Below are positions 1 to 5,573 of a DNA stretch of 6,079 bases, in pieces. Position 1 is the first letter of the stretch; each line of letters opens with the position of its first letter. Under the pieces are notes generated by a model. It worked only from the letters and a program-made list of their open reading frames with translations, made no database searches and was not told where the DNA came from. The translations under genes were made by a program, and so were the position numbers. The DNA is from Burkholderiales bacterium (GTDB lineage Bacteria; Pseudomonadota; Gammaproteobacteria; Burkholderiales; SG8-39): the NCBI GenBank assembly GCA_017880745.1, contig JADGRR010000206.1, positions 1 through 6,079 on the forward strand, in the 5' to 3' direction.

Positions 1-486
1 CTCAATATCGGTGAAGAGGCGATCAAGGGCAACGAGGTCGTGAAACAGGCGGCCGATCTGCTGCGTGCTAGCGGCCTGAATTTCTACGGCAACGTCGAAG
101 GCGACGACATCTTCAAAGGTACCACCGATTTGGTGGTGTGCGATGGTTTCGTCGGCAATGTCGCGCTCAAATCGGCCGAAGGCGTGGCCAAGATGCTGCG
201 CACCTTCCTCACCGATGAATTCAAGCGCAATTGGTTCACTTATCTTTGCGGCGTCATGGCCGTGCCGGTGCTCTCTGCGTTCAAACACCGGGTGGATCCG
301 GCGCGCTACAACGGCGCCAGTTTGCTTGGCCTGAAGGGCATCGTGGTGAAAAGCCACGGTTCAGCCGACAGTTTCGCGTTCGAAAATGCGATCGAACGCG
401 CGTTCGATGAAGTGCGCGAGGGTGTACTGCAGCGCATTTCCCAACGCCTGGCAGCAGCAGGCCATCATACTGTGGAAGCGGCGTGA
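1..486 (+). CDS. plsX: Phosphate acyltransferase PlsX, 3' part (5' end outside window)
   Basis: PlsX converts acyl-ACP and phosphate into acyl-phosphate, the acyl donor for PlsY in the first step of phospholipid synthesis; it acts at the inner face of the membrane. The frame is open from base 1 and gives 161 residues before TGA, roughly the last half of a family of about 340-350 residues. Recognisable PlsX blocks are LNIGEEAIKGNE at the window edge, then FYGNVEGDDIFKG (about residues 27-39 of the visible part) and the phosphate-binding-like stretch VVCDGFVGNVALK. A GTG at base 40 is not the start, because conserved PlsX sequence continues upstream of it. It directly precedes fabH, with a 4-bp GTGA overlap, as in many proteobacterial fab clusters, so the two are probably translationally coupled. 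Nothing in the visible part looks broken. The identification is secure; the true start lies outside the window. Confidence 0.95.
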   Translation, partial: LNIGEEAIKGNEVVKQAADLLRASGLNFYGNVEGDDIFKGTTDLVVCDGFVGNVALKSAEGVAKMLRTFLTDEFKRNWFTYLCGVMAVPVLSAFKHRVDPARYNGASLLGLKGIVVKSHGSADSFAFENAIERAFDEVREGVLQRISQRLAAAGHHTVEAA

Positions 487-1442
487 TCTATTCCAGAATC
501 ATAGGCAGCGGCAGCTATCTGCCGCGCAATGTCGTTACCAACGACGACCTGGCGCAGCGCATGGATACCTCCGACGAGTGGATTCGCACGCGCACCGGCA
601 TTCGCCAGCGGCATATCGCGGAAGCGGGGGAAACCTCGAGCAGTCTCGCCCTGGAAGCGAGCACAGCCGCGATTGCGAGCGCAGGCATCGCCGCGCAGGA
701 TATCGACCTCATCATCCTCGCCACCTCGACGCCGGACTACATCTTTCCGAGCACCGCTTGTCTGCTGCAGGCGAGTCTCGGCATCAAGGGGTGCCCGGCC
801 TTCGACCTGCAGGCGGTATGCAGCGGCTTCATTTATGCGCTGGCCACGGCCGACCTGTTCATCCGTTCGGGTCAGCACCGCTGCGCCCTGGTGGTGGGCG
901 CGGAAGTGTTCTCCCGCATCCTCGACTGGAACGACCGCGGCACGTGCGTGCTGTTCGGCGACGGCGCCGGTGCGGTGATACTGAGGGCGGACGACAAACC
1001 CGGCATCATGGCGAGCGCCCTGCACGCCGACGGCAGCCACGCCGGCATCCTGTCCGTTCCCGGCAACGTCTGCGGCGGCAAGGCCATCGGGGATCCGTTC
1101 GTGCGCATGGACGGGCCGGCGGTATACAAATTTGCGGTGCGCGTGCTGGATGAGGTGGCGCGCGAAACACTGGCGAAATGCGGCCAGCAGGTCGAAGATA
1201 TCGATTGGCTGATTCCGCACCAGGCGAATCTGCGCATCCTGGAGTCGACGGCGAAGCGGCTCGGCCTGCCGCCGGAAAAACTGATCGTGACGGTGGACTC
1301 GCACGGCAACACTTCGGCCGCTTCGGTGCCGCTGGCGCTGGATGTGGCCATGCGCGACGGCCGGATCAAGCCCGGCCACAAAGTCATGCTGCAGGGCGTG
1401 GGCGGCGGCTTCACCTGGGGCGCCGCTTTGGTGCAGATGTAA
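483..1442 (+). CDS. fabH: 3-oxoacyl-ACP synthase III (FabH, KAS III)
   Basis: FabH starts fatty-acid chains by condensing acetyl-CoA with malonyl-ACP to give acetoacetyl-ACP in the cytosol. The protein is 319 residues, close to the family norm of about 317. The catalytic triad is complete: Cys113 in AVCSGF, His246 in PHQAN and Asn276 in HGNTSA. Other KAS III signatures are DEWIRTRTGI (31-40), which contributes to CoA binding, FGDGAGAV (158-165) and the C-terminal GVGGGFTWGA. The start is GTG at 483. It gives the expected N-terminus (IYSRIIGSGSYLP), overlaps the plsX stop as GTGA, and has GGAAG at 474-478 four bases upstream. No better ATG lies nearby. It is transcribed with plsX and precedes fabD after a 203-bp gap. 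The active-site residues and length leave little room for another thiolase-fold enzyme. Confidence 0.97.
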   Translation: MIYSRIIGSGSYLPRNVVTNDDLAQRMDTSDEWIRTRTGIRQRHIAEAGETSSSLALEASTAAIASAGIAAQDIDLIILATSTPDYIFPSTACLLQASLGIKGCPAFDLQAVCSGFIYALATADLFIRSGQHRCALVVGAEVFSRILDWNDRGTCVLFGDGAGAVILRADDKPGIMASALHADGSHAGILSVPGNVCGGKAIGDPFVRMDGPAVYKFAVRVLDEVARETLAKCGQQVEDIDWLIPHQANLRILESTAKRLGLPPEKLIVTVDSHGNTSAASVPLALDVAMRDGRIKPGHKVMLQGVGGGFTWGAALVQM

Positions 1443-1458
1443 CGCACGAAAAGTCTGA

Positions 1459-1503
1459 CCACGAAGGACACGAAGGAAAGCAAGGACAACAGGGAAACCA
1501 GGC
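1459..1503 (+). repeat. Degenerate 9-bp tandem repeat, about five units, in the fabH-fabD gap
   Basis: Five consecutive 9-base blocks can be read: CCACGAAGG, ACACGAAGG, AAAGCAAGG, ACAACAGGG and AAACCAGGC. The first two are nearly identical and the later ones decay. The block begins 17 bases after the fabH stop and lies outside any supported gene. From memory, strings built on CACGAAGGA occur as dispersed intergenic repeats in several betaproteobacterial genomes and are often mistranslated as HEGHEG-type peptides. That comparison is recall and was not searched. No transposase or target-site duplication is visible. Confidence 0.6.
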
Positions 1504-1590
1504 AAACTTGCTGTCCATTGCGGACTATGTGGCGAAAGGTTCTTACGCGTTGTTTCAGAGATCCCGAAACGGCCTCTGACTCAGGGGAGC

Positions 1591-1620
1591 ATGAGCGGAT
1601 GTATCCCCTCATGTTGTAAT
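1591..1620 (+). promoter_or_regulatory. Possible extended -10 promoter for fabD
   Basis: TGTAAT at 1615-1620 matches the sigma-70 -10 consensus at five of six positions. It is preceded directly by TGT (1612-1614), the TGn of an extended -10. Upstream, ATGAGC at 1591-1596 is a poor -35 with 18-bp spacing. Transcription would start near 1627, leaving a leader of about 19 bases before the fabD ATG at 1646. The 203-bp gap after fabH makes an internal promoter plausible, but the -35 is weak and one such match can arise by chance. Confidence 0.3.
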
Positions 1621-1645
1621 GCGCGGTTACTTTTATTTGGACCCT

Positions 1646-2581
1646 ATGAAACTCGCAATGGTATTTCCCGGGCAGGGTTCGCAGTCGGTGGGCATGATGC
1701 AGGCCTACGGCGATATTGCGGCAGTGCGCGAAGTCCTCGCCGAGGCTTCCGACGCGCTCAATCAGGACCTGGGCAAGCTGATGGCCGAAGGTTCGTCCGA
1801 GCAACTCAACATGACGGTCAACACCCAGCCAATCATGCTCACTGCGGGCTACGCTGCCTATCGTGCCTGGATCAGTTTCGGCGGCGTCGAGCCGGCCTTG
1901 GTCGCCGGACACAGCCTGGGCGAGTACACCGCGCTGGTGGCTGCAGGCGTATTGTCGTTTCGCGATGCGCTGCCGCTGGTGCGTTTCCGTGCCCAGGCGA
2001 TGCAGGAAGCCGTGCCGCAGGGGCAGGGCGCGATGGCCGCGATCCTGGGGCTGGACGAAGACGCGGTGCGCGCAGCCTGCGCCGAGGCGGCGCAGGGCGA
2101 GGTGGTGCAGGCGGTAAACTTCAATTCGCCCGGCCAGGTAGTCATCGCCGGCCATGCCGCGGCAGTCAAGCGCGCCTGCGACGCGGCCAAGGCGAAAGGC
2201 GCCAAGCGGGCGCTGCCGCTGCCGGTGAGCGCGCCTTTCCATTCGGCACTGATGCAGCCAGCCGCGGAGCGCCTGCAACAATACATGCAGAGCACTGCAT
2301 TCAACGCGCCGCGCATACCGGTGATCAACAATGTCGACGTCGCGAGTTACGGCGATCCGGCGCGAATCAAGGATGCCTTGGTGCGCCAGGCCTACCATCC
2401 GGTGCGCTGGGTGGAAACCATCCAGGCTTTTGCGGCGCAGGGCGTCACCCATGTTGCCGAATGCGGGCCGGGTAAAGTACTGGCGGGCATGACCAAGCGC
2501 ATCGATGGCAGCCTGGAATCGCTGGCTCTGCTGGACAAGGCCAGCATCGAGCAGGGCGTTGGCCAATTCAAAGGGGCGTGA
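1646..2581 (+). CDS. fabD: Malonyl-CoA:ACP transacylase (FabD)
   Basis: FabD moves the malonyl group from malonyl-CoA to the phosphopantetheine of AcpP, supplying the extender for every elongation cycle. The protein is 311 residues (family about 309). It begins with the conserved FVFPGQGSQ-like block (here MVFPGQGSQ, 5-13). The nucleophile is Ser90 in GHSLGE, the malonate-binding Arg is Arg115, the catalytic His is His199 in APFHS, and Gln248 corresponds to the conserved oxyanion-side Gln. GPGKVLAGM near residues 274-282 is also typical. The start is set at ATG 1646 (MKLAMVFPGQGSQ). An in-frame ATG at 1619 would add nine residues not expected in the family, has no ribosome binding site, and overlaps a candidate -10 element. 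The site for 1646 is itself weak (GGA at 1639-1641, four bases away). The gene runs into fabG, whose ATG follows the stop by two bases. It may have its own promoter in the upstream gap. Confidence 0.96.
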   Translation: MKLAMVFPGQGSQSVGMMQAYGDIAAVREVLAEASDALNQDLGKLMAEGSSEQLNMTVNTQPIMLTAGYAAYRAWISFGGVEPALVAGHSLGEYTALVAAGVLSFRDALPLVRFRAQAMQEAVPQGQGAMAAILGLDEDAVRAACAEAAQGEVVQAVNFNSPGQVVIAGHAAAVKRACDAAKAKGAKRALPLPVSAPFHSALMQPAAERLQQYMQSTAFNAPRIPVINNVDVASYGDPARIKDALVRQAYHPVRWVETIQAFAAQGVTHVAECGPGKVLAGMTKRIDGSLESLALLDKASIEQGVGQFKGA

Positions 2582-2583
2582 TC

Positions 2584-3324
2584 ATGCTGCAAGGACAAAT
2601 CGCGCTGGTGACCGGCGCCACGCGCGGCATCGGCAAGGCCATCGCGCTCGGCCTGGGCGCGCAAGGCGCCAAAGTGATCGGCACTTCGACTTCTGCGGCT
2701 GGCGCCAAGGCGATCGGCGACTATCTTGCCGAGGCCAAGACCGGTGGCAAAGGCGCGCTGCTCGAGGTGAACGACGGCGCGGCCATCGAGGCCCTGGTGG
2801 CCGAGGTCGAGAAGGAATTCGGCGCGGTCGGCATTCTGGTGAACAATGCCGGCATCACCCAGGACAATCTGGCCATGCGCATGAAGGAGACCGAATGGGA
2901 TGCGGTGATCGACACCGATCTGAAATCGGTATTCCGCCTGTCGCGCGCCGTACTGCGCGGCATGATGAAGGCGCGCACCGGCCGCATCATCAACATCACT
3001 TCGGTGGTGGGCAGTTCGGGCAATCCCGGGCAGATCAACTACGCTGCCGCCAAGGCCGGCATTGCGGGAATGGCGCGGGCATTGGCGCAGGAAATTGCCA
3101 GCCGCAACATCACCGTGAACTGCGTTGCGCCCGGCTTCATCGATACCGACATGACGCGCGCGCTGAACGAGCAGCAGCGTGAGGCGATTCTCAGCCGAAT
3201 TCCACTTGCACGGCTGGGCAAAGCCGAGGATATCGCCGCGGCAGTGGTGTTCCTGGCCTCGCCGCAGGCAGGCTACATCACCGGCGCGACATTGCATGTC
3301 AACGGCGGCATGTACATGGTATGA
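2584..3324 (+). CDS. fabG: 3-oxoacyl-ACP reductase (FabG)
   Basis: FabG reduces 3-oxoacyl-ACP to (R)-3-hydroxyacyl-ACP with NADPH, the first reduction of each elongation cycle. The protein is 246 residues (E. coli 244). SDR landmarks in order are the cofactor loop TGATRGIG (10-17), NNAG (87-90), Ser140 in INITS, the YxxxK pair Tyr153 and Lys157 in NYAAAKAG, VAPGFIDTDM (181-190) and the C-terminal GGMYMV typical of FabG. At the position of the fourth tetrad residue, normally Asn in a TNL motif, this protein has Asp112 (TDLKSVF). The start is ATG 2584, with AAGGGG at 2571-2576 seven bases upstream. A GTG at 2578 overlaps the fabD stop but sits only one base from that ribosome binding site. The gene sits between fabD and acpP, which fixes its role in fatty-acid synthesis over other SDR functions. 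Confidence 0.96.
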   Translation: MLQGQIALVTGATRGIGKAIALGLGAQGAKVIGTSTSAAGAKAIGDYLAEAKTGGKGALLEVNDGAAIEALVAEVEKEFGAVGILVNNAGITQDNLAMRMKETEWDAVIDTDLKSVFRLSRAVLRGMMKARTGRIINITSVVGSSGNPGQINYAAAKAGIAGMARALAQEIASRNITVNCVAPGFIDTDMTRALNEQQREAILSRIPLARLGKAEDIAAAVVFLASPQAGYITGATLHVNGGMYMV

Positions 3325-3334
3325 GAGTCGAATT

Positions 3335-3366
3335 TTTAAACGCCCGGCAGTGAAACTTGGTAAAAT
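3335..3366 (+). promoter_or_regulatory. Candidate acpP promoter with extended -10
   Basis: TAAAAT at 3361-3366 is a five-of-six match to the sigma-70 -10. It is preceded by TGG (3358-3360), giving an extended -10. The -35 region is poor: TTTAAA at 3335-3340 lies 20 bases away in an AT-rich patch that stands out from the GC-rich surroundings. The predicted start, near 3373, would leave a leader of about 37 bases with an A-rich stretch. acpP commonly has its own promoter because ACP is needed in large excess over the enzymes; that is family knowledge, not shown here. Confidence 0.5.
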
Positions 3367-3397
3367 GGGCCGCTGTTTTCGAAGCCAAAAAAGAGGG

Positions 3398-3403
3398 AAG
3401 GAG
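3398..3403 (+). promoter_or_regulatory. Strong Shine-Dalgarno site of acpP
   Basis: AAGGAG sits six bases upstream of the acpP ATG and lies inside a purine-rich run starting near 3387. It is the best ribosome binding site in the window, as expected for the most abundant protein of the pathway. Confidence 0.8.
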
Positions 3404-3409
3404 TATTAA

Positions 3410-3652
3410 ATGGAAAATGTCGATCAACGTGTCAAGAAAATCGTCGCCGAGCAGTTGGGCGTAAACGAAGCAGAAATTAAGAACGAGTCCTCCTTCATCG
3501 ATGACCTGGGCGCCGACTCGCTAGATACGGTCGAACTGGTCATGGCCTTGGAGGAGGAGTTCGAGACCGAAATTCCCGACGAAGATGCCGAGAAGATCAC
3601 TACCGTCCAACAGGCGATCGACTACGTCAACAGCCACGCCAAGAAAGCCTGA
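3410..3652 (+). CDS. acpP: Acyl carrier protein (AcpP)
   Basis: AcpP carries malonyl and growing acyl chains on a 4'-phosphopantetheine arm and is the shared substrate carrier for FabD, FabH, FabG, FabF and PlsX. The protein is 80 residues, very acidic, with the four-helix ACP pattern. The attachment residue is Ser37 in the conserved GADSLD motif, followed by the acidic recognition helix (TVELVMALEEEFE, about 40-52) that docks the enzymes. The N-terminus ENVDQRVKKIVAEQLGV and IPDEDAEKITTV are typical of bacterial AcpP. The lysine-containing C-terminal tail (SHAKKA) resembles other betaproteobacterial ACPs. It has a strong ribosome binding site and a probable promoter of its own in the 85-bp gap after fabG. 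fabF follows after 36 bases. The position between fabG and fabF excludes a secondary-metabolism ACP. Confidence 0.98.
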   Translation: MENVDQRVKKIVAEQLGVNEAEIKNESSFIDDLGADSLDTVELVMALEEEFETEIPDEDAEKITTVQQAIDYVNSHAKKA

Positions 3653-3688
3653 TTCCCAGCGCCCAGCGCGCCTTTTTCCGGAGCAAAT

Positions 3689-4927
3689 TTGTCCCGCCGC
3701 AGAGTCGTGATTACCGGGTTGGGCATCATCTCCCCGGTGGGTAACAGCGTTACCGAAGCCTGGGCCAACATCCTCGCCGGCAATTCCGGCATCACCAAAA
3801 TCAGCCGCTTCGATCCGTCGCGGCTGACCTGCCAGATCGCGGGGGAGGTGAAAGGCTTCGACCTCGCCCAATATCTCGAGCGCAAGGAAGCGCGCCACAT
3901 GGACAGCTTTATCCATTTCGGCATGGCGGCGGGGATCCAGGCGATCCGGGATTGCGGTATCGAGGTCACGCCCGAAAACGCCGAGCGTATCGGCGTCAAT
4001 ATCGGCTCAGGAATTGGCGGTCTGCAGATGATCGAGCAGACTCAAAGGGAATTGCTTGCCGGTGGGCCGCGCAAGATCTCGCCGTTTTTCATCCCGAGCA
4101 CCATCATCAACATGATTTCCGGGAATCTGTCGATCAAGTACGGCCTGAAGGGCCCGAACCTCGCCATGGTGACCGCATGCACCACGGCGACGCACTGCAT
4201 CGGAGAATCCGGACGCCTGATCGAATACGGCGATTGCGACATGATGGTCGCCGGCGGCGCGGAGGCCGTGATCACGGAACTCGCCATGGGCGGCTTCGCC
4301 CAGGCGCGAGCGCTTTCGACCCGCAACGACGACCCGGCCACCGCCAGCCGCCCCTGGGATCGCGACCGCGACGGCTTTGTACTGGGCGAGGGCGCGGGGG
4401 TGCTGGTGCTGGAGGAGTACGAGCATGCCAGGGCACGTGGCGCGAAGATCTACGCCGAACTCGCAGGCTACGGCATGAGCGGCGACGCCTACCACATGAC
4501 GGCTCCGCGCGAGGACGGCGAAGGCGCAGCGCGCTGCATGAACAGCGCGCTGCGCAATGCGCGCCTGAACCCCGACCAGGTCGATTACATCAATGCCCAC
4601 GGCACTTCGACTCCCTTGGGGGATCTCGCCGAGACCACTGCAGTCAAGCGCAGCCTCGGCGCGCACGCGAAGAAAGTCGCGGTCAGTTCGACCAAGTCCA
4701 TGACCGGACACCTGCTGGGCGCGGCAGGCGGCGTGGAGGCGGTGTTTTCGGCACTGGCGATCCACCATCAGGTGGCGCCGCCGACGACCAATATCTTCAA
4801 CCAGGATCCGCAATGCGACCTGGACTATGTACCGAATACGGCGCGCCAGATGAAGCTCAACGTGGCGCTGTCGAATTCCTTCGGCTTCGGCGGCACCAAC
4901 GGCACTCTGGTGTTCGGCCGAGTTTGA
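3689..4927 (+). CDS. fabF: 3-oxoacyl-ACP synthase II (FabF, KAS II)
   Basis: FabF condenses acyl-ACP with malonyl-ACP, extending the chain by two carbons; in many bacteria it also makes the 16 to 18 carbon unsaturated step. The protein is 412 residues (E. coli 413). The Cys-His-His triad is present: Cys164 in VTACTT, His304 in NAHGTST and His341 in MTGHLLGAAG. The conserved Lys336 (STKSMTG) and the gating Phe400 in NSFGFGGTN are also present. The start is TTG at 3689, giving SRRRVVITGLGIISPVG, the usual N-terminus. GGAG at 3680-3683 lies five bases upstream, and no ATG or GTG is available in frame between the acpP stop and this point. FabB is a less likely identity because the length and the acpP-fabF order are those of FabF. 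The stop overlaps the next gene by 4 bp (TTGA). Confidence 0.96.
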   Translation: MSRRRVVITGLGIISPVGNSVTEAWANILAGNSGITKISRFDPSRLTCQIAGEVKGFDLAQYLERKEARHMDSFIHFGMAAGIQAIRDCGIEVTPENAERIGVNIGSGIGGLQMIEQTQRELLAGGPRKISPFFIPSTIINMISGNLSIKYGLKGPNLAMVTACTTATHCIGESGRLIEYGDCDMMVAGGAEAVITELAMGGFAQARALSTRNDDPATASRPWDRDRDGFVLGEGAGVLVLEEYEHARARGAKIYAELAGYGMSGDAYHMTAPREDGEGAARCMNSALRNARLNPDQVDYINAHGTSTPLGDLAETTAVKRSLGAHAKKVAVSSTKSMTGHLLGAAGGVEAVFSALAIHHQVAPPTTNIFNQDPQCDLDYVPNTARQMKLNVALSNSFGFGGTNGTLVFGRV

Positions 4928-5355
4928 TCCAGACCCTGACCGTTTCCCTGAGACCTTCCCCCGTTCTCGCGCTGTGTTTGACAGTCATGGCCGCAGCGGC
5001 GCTCGCCTGCGCCTGGATCAGCCTGCCGTCCCTCGCTTTCCCGCCGATCGCAGCAGGCATCGCTCTGGCCTGGGCCTGGCACCTCGGGCAGGCCCTGCAG
5101 TGGAGCGCGGGGACCGTGCGCGCACTGGAATTGGCCGCGAAAGGCGATGCCCGCTGGCAGGACGGCTCGGGGCAATGGCACGAGGCCGAGATACTGCCGA
5201 ACAGTTACGTGTCGGACTGGCTGGTGGTGGTGAATCTGGGTGCGGGGGGCGGGGGCGGGCGCGGCCGCTCCCTGGTGCTTCTGCCCGACTGTGCCGTGGC
5301 CGAGGAATTGCGCCGGCTGCGCGTCTGGTTGCGCTGGCGCCTCGGGCGGCCGTGA
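4924..5355 (+). CDS. Small membrane protein of the YgfX/CptA type
   Basis: The product is 143 residues. Its N-terminus is SLRPSPVLAL, followed by two closely spaced hydrophobic segments (about 12-34 and 36-52) that probably form a membrane hairpin. A cytosolic part follows with beta-like blocks (DARWQDGSGQWHEAEILPNSYVSDWLVVV is the core, residues 75-103), a glycine-rich turn (106-114) and the C-terminal pattern LLPDxxxxxxLRRLRVWLRW (119-138). This architecture matches the YgfX family, annotated in E. coli as the toxin CptA or as a partner of the SdhE flavinylation factor; the molecular role is disputed. The start is TTG at 4924, overlapping the fabF stop (TTGA). The next ATG (4987) would remove most of the first hydrophobic segment. 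No SdhE-like partner is visible in the window. The family call rests on recalled patterns, so a plain uncharacterised membrane protein remains possible. Confidence 0.6.
   Translation: MIQTLTVSLRPSPVLALCLTVMAAAALACAWISLPSLAFPPIAAGIALAWAWHLGQALQWSAGTVRALELAAKGDARWQDGSGQWHEAEILPNSYVSDWLVVVNLGAGGGGGRGRSLVLLPDCAVAEELRRLRVWLRWRLGRP
5238..5259 (+). other. G-quadruplex-type motif inside the YgfX-like gene
   Basis: Four guanine runs on the coding strand (GGG, G6, G5, GGG) are separated by loops of 3, 1 and 1 bases. This meets the usual G3+ with 1-7 base loops rule. The motif would be present in both DNA and mRNA. It encodes the glycine-rich turn of the protein, at about residues 105-112. Confidence 0.55.
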
Positions 5356-5489
5356 ACTTAATGCGCGCCCGGCGGTCGAAGGCACATCGTCCCAGGTGCG
5401 CGAGGTAAGGATTGAGATTTCCCGGGAGCAGCACAACGCCGATCGACATGCTTGAACTGGACTTCGTCCCGGGGGCGGCGTTCCCGCGG

Positions 5490-5530
5490 CTGCCTGGGCA
5501 GTTGGGGTATACTGAGCCTCGCCTGGGCGG
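5490..5530 (+). promoter_or_regulatory. Candidate rpoE promoter with paired GCCTGGGCRG repeats
   Basis: TATACT at 5508-5513 matches the sigma-70 -10 at five of six positions, and transcription would start near 5520. No TTGACA-like -35 lies at 16-18 bp. In that zone is an interrupted palindrome, CTGCC-TG-GGCAG (5490-5501). The core GCCTGGGCRG occurs at 5492-5501 and again at 5521-5530, so the two copies are 29 bp apart and flank the -10. An RpoE-type autoregulatory promoter (GAACTT with TCTGA) was looked for and not found: GAACT at 5454-5458 has no matching -10 at 16 bp. Confidence 0.4.
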
Positions 5531-5573
5531 GACAAACGAAGAACAGCCTCAGGGCCATGGGGAAGGGCGGCGC

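Noticed and set aside
465..1505. Long open frame on the minus strand opposite fabH
   Set aside because: It lies opposite a fully supported fabH, has no recognisable domain and low-complexity composition, and is explained by GC-rich third-position bias.
1619..1645. Upstream in-frame ATG for fabD (nine extra residues)
   Set aside because: No ribosome binding site, the extra residues are not typical of FabD, and the ATG overlaps a candidate -10. ATG 1646 gives the canonical N-terminus.
1591..2475. Open frame from ATG 1591 with AGGGGAG just upstream, overlapping fabD in another frame
   Set aside because: The purine run is only about one base from the ATG, too close to act as a ribosome binding site. 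The product is an Arg/Gly-rich shadow of fabD.
872..2566. 564-codon open frame on the minus strand across fabH, the gap and fabD
   Set aside because: It is antisense to two intact enzymes. The SFVSFV-like stretch in it is only the antisense reading of the 9-bp repeat. No family is recognisable.
2578..2583. GTG start for fabG overlapping the fabD stop
   Set aside because: It is one base from AAGGGG, whereas ATG 2584 is at seven bases and gives the usual FabG N-terminus.
3659..3677. Possible terminator between acpP and fabF (GCGC-cca-GCGC then a T5 run)
   Set aside because: The stem is only four base pairs and is separated from the T run by three bases. At most it is a weak pause site.
5361..5408. 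15-codon open frame (starts MRARRSK) just after the YgfX-like gene
   Set aside because: No ribosome binding site, very short and Arg-rich, with nothing to separate it from chance.
5468..5490. GC-rich inverted segments as a terminator before rpoE
   Set aside because: Arms are short (CGGG with CCCG) and there is no T run afterwards.
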